From: Cladopsammia gracilis
Taxonomy: Eukaryota; Cnidaria; Anthozoa; Scleractinia; Dendrophylliidae
DNA length: 64,000 bases
Assembly: GCA_022457155.1 (NCBI GenBank)
Contig: JAJGOT010000002.1
Location: 2,188,501 to 2,252,500, forward strand
Reading direction: 5' to 3'
Shown here: piece by piece, positions 57,201 to 64,000 of the stretch
Layout of the letters: each line of letters opens with the position of its first letter
Numbering within the stretch: the first letter of the stretch is position 1
Notes under the pieces: generated by a model
The model's database searches: none
What the model was told of the DNA's origin: nothing
Seen by the model: only the letters and a program-made list of their open reading frames with translations
Program-made: the position numbers and the translations under genes

Positions 57201-57255
57201 TGTTGAGCCGGAGGATGCTGCTACCGCATATTTATATCTCAAGGCAAACTATTAA
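54218..57255 (+). CDS. rve-type (IS3EU-like) DDE transposase, four exons
   Basis: Exons 54218-54638, 55581-55773, 56342-56591 and 56904-57255, all with GT-AG borders (GTAAGC, GTAAGT, GTAAGT donors) and matching phases 0, 1, 2. Exon 1: helix-turn-helix region (LKQDLQEYVKQNLKREEILD, SFRTLCRRLQYF), a 1-nt deletion near 54405, then DDLEESVRKEMNGPGKLLGY and a basic end RARKG. Exon 2: WTMSLDGHDKLCGYQNSTFP (first Asp), IYGGLDTFSGRVHFLRI. Exon 3: RLRMDKGTETGILATMHTYL (second Asp), YGPSTENKIECWWRELLDRM (Glu). Exon 4: FVYIPVIQKQLDLFRETVWN, GVPNHIYSFPEHYG, acidic tail ending LYLKANY. The DDE triad is intact. It should cut and join the element's ends in the nucleus. The single frameshift in exon 1 would stop it unless it is a sequencing error. 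Confidence 0.8.
54935..55147 (+). mobile_element. tRNA-derived SINE in transposase intron 1
   Basis: TTAGTGTTGAGAGCACTGGC (A-box like) and CAGGTTCAATTCTAGG (B box) form the tRNA-like head of a Pol III promoter. It is followed by GCTCCAAGGGATTTCTCTTG, GGTACTCTGGTTTTTCTCCC and AAAAACCAACATCTCC, a body I associate with widespread cnidarian SINEs. It is in the same orientation as the transposase. It inserted after the transposon arose, as it lies in its intron. Confidence 0.75.
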
Positions 57256-59087
57256 TACATTTATGTAATCCAATGTTTTGTAGAAAGGGGCAAATAAGAG
57301 ATACATTGAGCCATTTATATGCAAATATCTAAGTAAACATTTGTGTCATACACCAGCTATGAGTCTTTGAATAACACCGACAACAATAACTTTAACTTGG
57401 GCTCCTTTTACAACTTTTACCGTTGACAACCTTTTGTGTTGCCATGGAAACCAATGTTGACCTCACAGAGATTTCATTTTGTTGTGTGATAAACAATGTA
57501 AAACTTTTTGCTAAATGTCCTTGGCAAGACTGAGTGTGATAGAAACCTAATGAAAAGAAGGTCTAAACTGTAACACCAACTGGAAATTATGATAAGGTGT
57601 AGTTAATGCTCCCAATCCATAAAAGCAAGCAGGACAACAAACAATTGTGTGGGGAAAGGGGGTAGGGGATGAAGTGCTCGAGTTGCCAGTACAGGTCATC
57701 AATGTATAAAAACACCTGGATCAGGTTGCTTGCGAACGAGAGGACCTAATCCCCCCGGCCTAATCCTCTAGTCTGGAAACAGGCTTTCTTTCAGCGCAAA
57801 GCGCCATGCTTCGTCTGAGAGAGATAGAGCCTGTTTGCAGGCTACTAATTCCCAGGCCACTAAGAGTTCCATAGGGTTCTAATCCCCAGGGCACAGAGAG
57901 GTCCTAATCCACTCCAGGAGTCTGATCAACAGAGTTTGCACGCATTGTTACCATGGAAACAAGATAGCTGACCATGTGAGCCTATGGGTCAAAGAGTGAT
58001 CTGTATGGTGCACTTCATGCTCTCCCAGATTTTTATTTATCTAAAAAAAACAACATATCAATATAATGTTTACAAATCAAAACAAACTGTAACGTTCATA
58101 ACAAAGGCAGACATGCTGCACAAGTCCAAAGCAGCACTAAACTGAAACTACTGTAACATTTGTAACAAATTTCCAATGGCAGACAATTTGCACAAGTTCA
58201 TATCAACGTAAAAGCACTACGCTTAATTGCTAAAATATTTGTATGACAGTAGCATATTGGACAAAGTTCCACAGTAGTGATTACAAAATTTCAACTTGTA
58301 ATTCCTATACTTGTTCACCTCACCTACTGTTGTTTGTTAGAACACCTTTTTGTGAACATTTCTGTAAACATAATGGTACTATAATAATTATTGCGAAAAT
58401 GGTCGGACGGAAAAATGTCTGGAAGGTTTTCCGTCCGAAGATTTTTGTAATTTTAAAAGTATATTGCATTTCTTAACTCAAGTCAGTCAACCTATCACCT
58501 ATCATCCACTGACTAGACTAAACGCCTGGAAACAGTGATGGAAAGGGAGATTTTCGAAAATGGTTTCAAAATGCTCAGTTTTCTGGCCTAGGGTGGGCAG
58601 GTGAAATTGGAGGCTTTTGAACATGGTGACGAAAAAAGCGTCACATACTAATGTCCCTTCCATCAGTGTTTTCAGGCATTTGTGGATGATAAGCGGAAAC
58701 GCATCGAAAAGTATGCGTTTTCAAAAAAAAAAACGCATTAGTGTGGTCGGAACCGATCGCAAGAAAAAAAACAGTTAACCTTGCACTTTTTTTAAGCTTG
58801 AAATGGAAAGACCAACAAATTCCATTTTACTTTTTTGAATGTTTGTTTAAAACAGAGCCAAAAATCTCCCATAGTCACATGGGGCTCCTTAAAAACTTCA
58901 CACTTTTTGGCATTTCTTATACAATATTGTTCTTGACCAACTGTTTTCAGTCCTGAAAGAAAACAGTAATTTACTGAACATTGTCTTTCTATGAAACTAA
59001 ACAATTATTGCTGTTCAAAAACAATAAAGTACTTTATGGGAACAGCTATCTTTAGTCAGTTTAATTTAAAAAAGTGTGAAACCCAGA
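57256..59087. other. Transposon interior between the convergent genes
   Basis: No gene. 57720-57920 has repeated CCTAATCC and CCCAGG words. 58523-58550 (ACGCCTGGAAACAGTGATGG) is matched in reverse at 58656-58690, followed by AAACGCAT/ATGCGTTT at 58697-58716, so a small inverted-repeat element may lie here. The transposase 3' end and kinase 3' end would share this space. Confidence 0.45.
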
Positions 59088-60295
59088 TTATTCAGAAATT
59101 CCGAGGAGACGACAATATTTGTTGCAACTGTGTTCTTCAAAGAACTTGTCAATCGCATTGGCCGACAGGTTTCGAGAACAGAAGAGAATGCTGTTGTCGG
59201 TCTTGTCGGTCAAGTTGGTACTTGCGATTTCTGGATCGCACAGGTTATAGTCAATTCCCTGAATATCGAGAACCATCAGTTGTTTATCGGACCTGACGTA
59301 TGTATAATGGGCAAATGCCTCAGCTTTGACTGTGACCTCGTCACTACTATCACCGCATACTTCCACTGTATTGTTGACGTACTTCCAGAAAGTGCCATCA
59401 AGGTACAGTGACAAACGGTGACAAATTCGCCATTTAACGCTGAAAAGAAAACTTTTGTGTAGGTAAAACTTCTGCCAAATTCTAATGCTGGCTTTTCCAT
59501 TTCCATGCTTTGTGTAAAATTGCGGGCAAGGGCGTTCATCTGCACGGCCTTCCTGGTATGTGCCTCTGTCGACTGGAACAACTGCTCGATTTCCTTGATC
59601 CTGTTTTCCTTGTATCTTTTAAGGACATATTTTCCTGGGGGCAAACCAGAAATCGCATTCGCCTCGTAGGCTTCACGGAATGCACCACTAGCAAAGGAAC
59701 TCTTGTTCAAAGATAACTTTACCTCAATGGGCTGCAGCCACTGTCGTTCGATGGAAAACTCTTCCAAGTATAAAGATACTATGTCAACTTTGGGCAAGAT
59801 CAACCGCCCTAACTTCAATATTTGACTTAACGGAACAGATGCCGCAACCGCAGTAGATGCGACTTCCAATGGATTGGCTTTCTCGGGGCTGACCGGGGTA
59901 CTCTGGGTAAGTCGAACGCTTCTGGGCACGCTTCTGTTGTTGTCTGCGTTGACATTCTCAATGAAACGAATGTGGATTACTTTCCAGTTCTTAATCTGTG
60001 CTGCGTCCATATAGGAAGGACCGCGTTCGCCTGCGAGCAAGTCGCATTCCATTCGTGTACCGAAATGCGCCTTGCAGGCTTCCTTAATGTTATCTAACGT
60101 TGCTTCTTTTCCCAGTGGAACCATAGTGAGCGGCCCTATCCTCGAATATTTCTGACACTTGCCCTCAACATTGGATGACAACATTTGCACTGTTATGAAG
60201 TCACTTGGTATGGCGGCATCATCTCTTTTCCCTGTTCTTTTTTTCGCATTCTTTCTCTCAAATTCAAGCCACTCCTTTTTTCTCTTCGAAGACAT
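59088..60295 (-). CDS. Alpha-kinase (atypical protein kinase) carried by the transposon
   Basis: Starts MSSKRKKEWLEFERKNAKKR at 60295 (basic, possible nuclear signal). Residues 31-115 form a separate N-terminal domain (QKYSRIGPLTMVPLGKEATL, HFGTRMECDLLAGERGPSYM, NWKVIHIRF). The kinase domain begins near residue 180: SSFASGAFREAY (199-210, Gly-rich part), KYVLKRY with the ATP-binding Lys at about 226, KAVQMNALARNFTQSMEMEK, then after a +1-type frameshift at about 59415 LYLDGTFWKYVNNT, EAFAHYTYVRSDKQLMVLDI, QGIDYNLCDPEI (catalytic loop region) and HSCNKYCRLLGI, the C-x3-C zinc site that closes alpha-kinase domains. So all core parts of the eEF2K/MHCK/TRPM7-type fold are present. It has no intron and runs toward the transposase. 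Role in transposition is unknown; substrate unknown. Not activatable as read because of the frameshift. Confidence 0.82.
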
Positions 60296-60360
60296 ATTAA
60301 ACTATGAGAAAACGTGGGCTTATTCTCAGATTTTGAACAAATAGTCAACCACGAAACATG

Positions 60361-60377
60361 CCGCCGCCATGTTGAAG
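60361..60377 (-). promoter_or_regulatory. YY1-like motif upstream of the alpha-kinase
   Basis: Minus strand CTTCAACATGGCGGCGG, identical to 54211-54227 and directly adjoining the right TIR (60378). Its ATG opens a 14-codon upstream frame (MAAACFVVDYLFKI) ending in TGA before the kinase ATG at 60295, so it could be a short uORF or the initiator of the kinase transcript. Confidence 0.5.
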
Positions 60378-60736
60378 TACTCAGTCAACCACAATGCATC
60401 ATGGGCTATGGCACGCCTGGACCGATCAATGTTTTTTTTTTTTTTATTTTCCGGCTAAAAAAAATAAAAATAAAAAAATGAAAACACAATAAATTAATTA
60501 AAAAATGAAAAAAAATTAATTCAAAAATAAAAAAAATAAATGTAAAATAAAAAAAAAATAAAAATAGAATTAAAAAAAAGATAAAAAAATAAAAATAAAT
60601 TAATTTAAAAATAAAAATGAAATAAAATTTTAAAAAAATCAATAAAATTTATTAAAAAAAATCAAAATTCAAAAAAAAATCCAAGAATATATGATCAATT
60701 TATGGCTTTTCCCTATGGCACTAATGGGCCACCATA
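60378..60736 (-). repeat. Right TIR, about 360 bp
   Basis: Reverse complement of the left TIR, including the A/T-rich centre, now A-rich on the plus strand. It ends GGCCACCATA followed by the CACGAG duplication (60737-60742). Confidence 0.9.
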
Positions 60737-60742
60737 CACGAG

Positions 60743-62732
60743 CTTAAAAATGGAAGAATTCCAGTTGCAGTTGGAAAGGAAGGTAAAGGGTTAGGCTCCT
60801 GGAAAGCTGAGGGCTTTCAAAAATGTTTCTTTCCACTGCTAGAATGCATTCTCGAAGGAAAGATGGAAAACTTGACTGAACTTGAAATTGTATGCTCAGT
60901 TTTAAGGTTTTTAGAACTGTGTTTTACTAGTGGTTGAGATGGTTGGAGTAATGAAATGATTGAAATGCATAGAAAGCTGGCCCAGAGAATCAATGTAAAA
61001 ATTGAAGCTCAAGGCCTTGATATGTGTACAATATCCGTGCACAATATGATCCACGTCCACGAGGACATAATCAACTCTTCTGCAACAGACAATTATTGGT
61101 GTGCTGTTTTCGAAAGGGCAGTTAAAAGTTATGTCAAAAGATCACACAACTGCAAAGGAGTGGAGAACACATATGCAAAAGCTGAAGCCCATAGAGAATT
61201 TTTGAAGAGTCTAGTTGAGAAAGAGGATGATAATCAATTTGATGAATGTGACACAAGCTAGGTATTTTACTTTACTATTAAATTTTTTTGCATAGCATTT
61301 TTTGCATATTTGAGGAAACCTCACAAGCTTCACTTGGTTTATTACAGTTGTACTGTATGTACATTTAATGAGGTTTCTGTGTGATATTCAGAATAAGTGT
61401 TACTGTATGTCAATGAATTCTGATCAGACAGGTGATCTAGTTTGCAGTTGTAACTTCTGCAGTTTGAAAGAACACCCCCCTTGAAAAAAAAACAGCAACA
61501 ACAAGTGAGGCTTCAACATAGTTCATGTTGAACGCATGCTGATATGACACTGGCTGTACACTTTCAGCCAGTGACAAAATAAAAAATAAATGATGAATGT
61601 GTAGTGAGTGCAATTCAATGAACTTTGTACGTCTATGATACTTGTACTGATAGCTACATGTATGGTTTTGCAAGTCATGATTAGAACCAGTTTGGCCAGG
61701 CAAGTGAGTTACATTCTACATGAAAACAAAAAAGTACTAAGAACAGGGGAGAGACCCTTTTAACCCCAGAACCATCACAGAGAATTTTTGTTTAACTCAT
61801 CACATGAAAAAAACTGAAGACCAGTTGTTAGGGTACTCAGTACTAGTATTCCTTCTCTCTCTTCTATTAAGTTTTGGTCTTTGATTACCTTTAACTGACA
61901 AATTGTCATTTCCTTCTATTAATAGAGTGTTGTGCATTCTGTGGAAGCAGCTAGAGTAATGTGCCGCAAGGAAGGCCGCCATTCCTTGTTACTTGGGTCA
62001 TCAAAAGGAGTTTTGCAACTGACCAGTGAGAATCATATCAAAATTGCAACTGCTCTATCGCTTCCTCCAACAGAAATATCAGCTGTTTCCACGAATACTA
62101 AAAAGTGTTTTCTGAACAATGTTGGCTATGAAGGTGTGGTGCTGTCAAGTAATGATAACATCATCGTCAAGTTGGGAGGCAGTGAAGCAGTAGTCTGCCT
62201 GCAGAAATTTTTGTCAGTAAGATGTGAGGGACAAGACTGTCTGTTACTTGGGGAGGGCCATGTAAAGCCTTTCCAACGGAATGATAAGGGGGAAATTGAT
62301 GTGAACTTTTGGAATGGTTTTCCTAAAGTACAAATGCAACCTGTCAGTGAAACAGTGTTCTTTGCAACTGAAAATGTTGCAAGAAAAGTTATGCTGTATG
62401 ACTGTGGGAATAACACCGCAACTGTTGTTGATTATATGAGAAAACTGAGAAGTCTTCCATATGAACTTGTTGTACCAGTTTATCCAGAGAAAGATGATAT
62501 GCTTCTTATTCAAGGACTTCCTGGGGATGTCTGGTATGGCAAAGTACTAAGTATTGATAGGACAAGACATGAAGTTGATGTAGTCTTCTTAGTAGAGAAG
62601 CATCTCCATGCTGGTAGATTTGAACGAGAGACACTTGGAAGAAGAGCCATCAACACAGTTTCTTTAAATTCAGTAACTGGAATTGCACAAGGTCAATGGA
62701 TTAATGCAAACTGTTGGCTGAAAACTTCCTGA
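60743..62732 (+). pseudogene. CMC/EnSpm-type transposase, last part
   Basis: The frame continues from 53823 (one base out of phase): LKNGRIPVAVGKEGKGLGSW, FFPLLECILEGKMENLTELE, MIEMHRKLAQRINVKIEAQG, SATDNYWCAVFERAVKSYVK, HNCKGVENTYAKAEAHREFL, to a TAG at 61260-61262 with one TGA near 60937. The stop directly adjoins a GTATTT splice donor. After about 660 bp, an AATAG acceptor (61925) starts a last exon open to 62732: HSVEAARVMCRKEGRHSLLL, ATALSLPPTEISAVSTNTKK, VVPVYPEKDDMLLIQGLPGD and VWYGKVLSIDRTRHEVDVVF, the usual C-terminal end of animal EnSpm transposases. Confidence 0.7.
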
Positions 62733-62734
62733 TC

Positions 62735-63405
62735 TTGTTTCAGAACATTCTTTTCAGAAAATCAGGGACACCGTAAAGGGTTTGAGAATAACTAAAATAT
62801 TTGTACAGGTACGTATATACTGCACTTTCTCTGACAAGGGGCATTTTCCCAAAATTCATGATAAATTGTTCAACCCTTTAAGTCCCAAGATAATCATACA
62901 TGTAATGAGTGCCACACATTTCTCTCCGAGATCATTTTCAAGTTTAAAAAACTACCAAAATTAAATATTTATTATACCTATATGTACAATCTCATGGTAG
63001 CAGGCAGTCACCCACTTTTCAACATTTTATTCAGAAACATAATGCAAATATGTACAATAACACATGTATTTTTAGTGACGAGTATGCTACATGTAAAAAT
63101 GACAAAGGCCAGAAAAAAATGTAAATGATAAGTAACAACTTTTAAGTACCCAGTCTTCTCAAAACCAATAGGCTGTGTGAATCAGTCACCTCCCCTAAAG
63201 CAGTGACAGCCTCTGTTCAGCTGTTAAATGTGCTATGTACTGTGATACCCCTAGCCTGCTCCAACAGCCAACAAACCTACTCTTTCAAACATTTTGAGAA
63301 GGCTATGCAGTACCTATATAAATTTTGCATTTCCTCTATTTCAGTGCCTTTTCTTTAGTCTTAATTAAAATTATCTTAAAGCTGGTTTATATGTTTATTT
63401 CCCAT
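62735..63405. other. Non-coding stretch
   Basis: 3' flank of the CMC gene. No CACTA-type terminal repeat recognised, so the right end of that element is not located. Confidence 0.4.
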
Positions 63406-63409
63406 ATTA

Positions 63410-63652
63410 TTTGGGAATGGCATGGGTGAATATTCTCGTATTATTCACAATGTTGGGAATAACATGGGAAATTGTTGCCATCATATTCACAGGGTTGGGA
63501 ATGACATGGGGAAATTCTCCCACATTATTCACAACTTTGGGAATAACATGGGGGAATAGTCCCATATTTTTCACACTGTTGGGAATAACATGGGGGAATA
63601 GTCCCATAATATTCACAATGTTGGGAATAACATGGTGGAATAGCCCCATAAT
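63410..63652. repeat. 42-bp minisatellite, about six units
   Basis: Units of about 42 bp carry TTGGGAATAACATGGGGGAA and TAGTCCCATATTTTTCAC or variants. The later units are almost identical, the first ones diverged. Because 42 is a multiple of three and stops are rare, both strands read as open frames with 14-residue repeats (for example GITWGNSPI); I regard these as artefacts. Confidence 0.8.
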
Positions 63653-64000
63653 ATATATAGATAGGCCCAGCCTATCAGCGTCGCACTTTGAACAGGCTTA
63701 ACTAAGGTGAAACTTAACTAAGGTGAAAGGTTTGAAGCACAAGAATTAAGATTGAAGAACAGGCTATTTTCAATTTTAGCAATTCTCAAAAACAGTATTA
63801 CCCGACCGTCTGCACGGTACATTTAGACCGTACAAAAGTTCACATAAACAACTTTTCTCTTTCCAGAAGAACTAGTACGACTACTTTCCGAATAAAATAC
63901 AGCTTTTGTTTGTCAAAAGTTGCCCGAGAAACTGATTTGGAAATTAAAATTGCAAAAATACACAAACATAAGCTTATTTGCATAAGGCGACGCGAGTGAA
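63645..64000 (+). repeat. Dispersed repeat A, copy 3
   Basis: Starts ATATATATAGATAGGCCCAG and follows copy 1 almost base for base through CTTAACTAAGGTGAAACTTA, CGACCGTCTGCACGGTACAT and TTTGCATAAGGCGACGCGAG. It runs off the end of the window. Confidence 0.8.

Larger units (their letters stand above)
53824..60736. mobile_element. 6.9-kb DNA transposon with rve-type transposase and alpha-kinase
   Basis: TIRs run 53824-54185 and 60378-60736 and start TATGGTGGCCCATTAGTGCC; a perfect CACGAG duplication flanks them. The element holds two converging genes, a four-exon DDE transposase on the plus strand (54218-57255) and an alpha-kinase on the minus strand (60295-59088). A 6-bp duplication and an IS3/retroviral-type (rve) DDE fold fit the IS3EU superfamily; that name is from memory and needs checking. 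A SINE sits in the first intron. The length of the near-identical TIRs and the perfect duplication suggest a younger insertion than its neighbours, though each gene has one frameshift. Confidence 0.85.

Noticed and set aside
60406..60642. Phe/Leu-rich frame that looks like a membrane protein
   Set aside because: It is the A/T-only core of the right TIR; hydrophobic residues come from TTT and TTA codons.
63410..63652. CRISPR-like array
   Set aside because: Head-to-tail units without distinct spacers, in a eukaryotic genome.
63407..63701. Open frames with 14-residue repeats on both strands
   Set aside because: They arise from the 42-bp minisatellite.

Overview
This is an AT-rich eukaryotic window that looks like the repeat-dense part of an invertebrate genome, most likely a cnidarian and probably an anthozoan such as a stony coral. 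The reasons are GT-AG introns, PIF/Harbinger elements of anthozoan type (a DDE transposase facing a MADF or SANT partner), CMC/EnSpm and BEL/Pao elements, tRNA-derived SINEs, many MITEs, and a polycystin-2 remnant. There is no operon structure, rRNA or intact tRNA gene. No gene here can confidently be called an intact conserved host gene; almost everything is a transposable element (TE), a TE inside another TE, or a decayed multi-copy gene.

Layout. 1-6.8 kb: an OTU-protease fragment, a TTAA-flanked element holding a second inverted-repeat element, short tandem repeats, the first copy of a dispersed repeat (repeat A), and an antisense 5' end of an L1/Tx1-like LINE. 6.9-13.7 kb: a decayed multi-exon gene of unnamed family with a PHD-like end, split by a pogo-like MITE and by an hAT transposon. 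14.9-21.5 kb: a tandem 265-bp repeat, a polycystin-2 pseudogene, a piece of an unnamed gene family (family N), a MITE in an AAT microsatellite and a Ty3/gypsy integrase remnant. 22-26.7 kb: two inverted-repeat elements and a Harbinger element. 26.7-35 kb: a BEL/Pao retrotransposon split by a second Harbinger element. 35-41 kb: a second family N copy with NHL-like propeller segments, split by a CR1/L2-like LINE and by a long-TIR element. 42-46.7 kb: a THAP transposase remnant, a third Harbinger remnant and a MITE. 47-50.2 kb: an L1/Tx1-like LINE holding a Tc1/mariner-like inverted-repeat element. 50.4-63 kb: repeat A copy 2, a small two-exon gene, and a CMC/EnSpm transposase gene split by a 6.9-kb DNA transposon. 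63.4-64 kb: a 42-bp minisatellite and repeat A copy 3.

The most interesting object is the transposon at 53824-60736. It has about 360-bp terminal inverted repeats and a perfect 6-bp target duplication (CACGAG) inside the CMC gene. It carries two convergent genes that start just inside the ends: a four-exon rve-type DDE transposase (IS3EU-like by target-site length) and an intronless alpha-kinase (atypical protein kinase) with its own N-terminal domain. Both ends carry the same YY1-like ATGGCGGC motif, so the repeat may supply matching promoters to both genes. A kinase inside a DDE transposon is the best candidate here for an undescribed system.

All family names come from reading translations and motifs by eye; no database search was possible.
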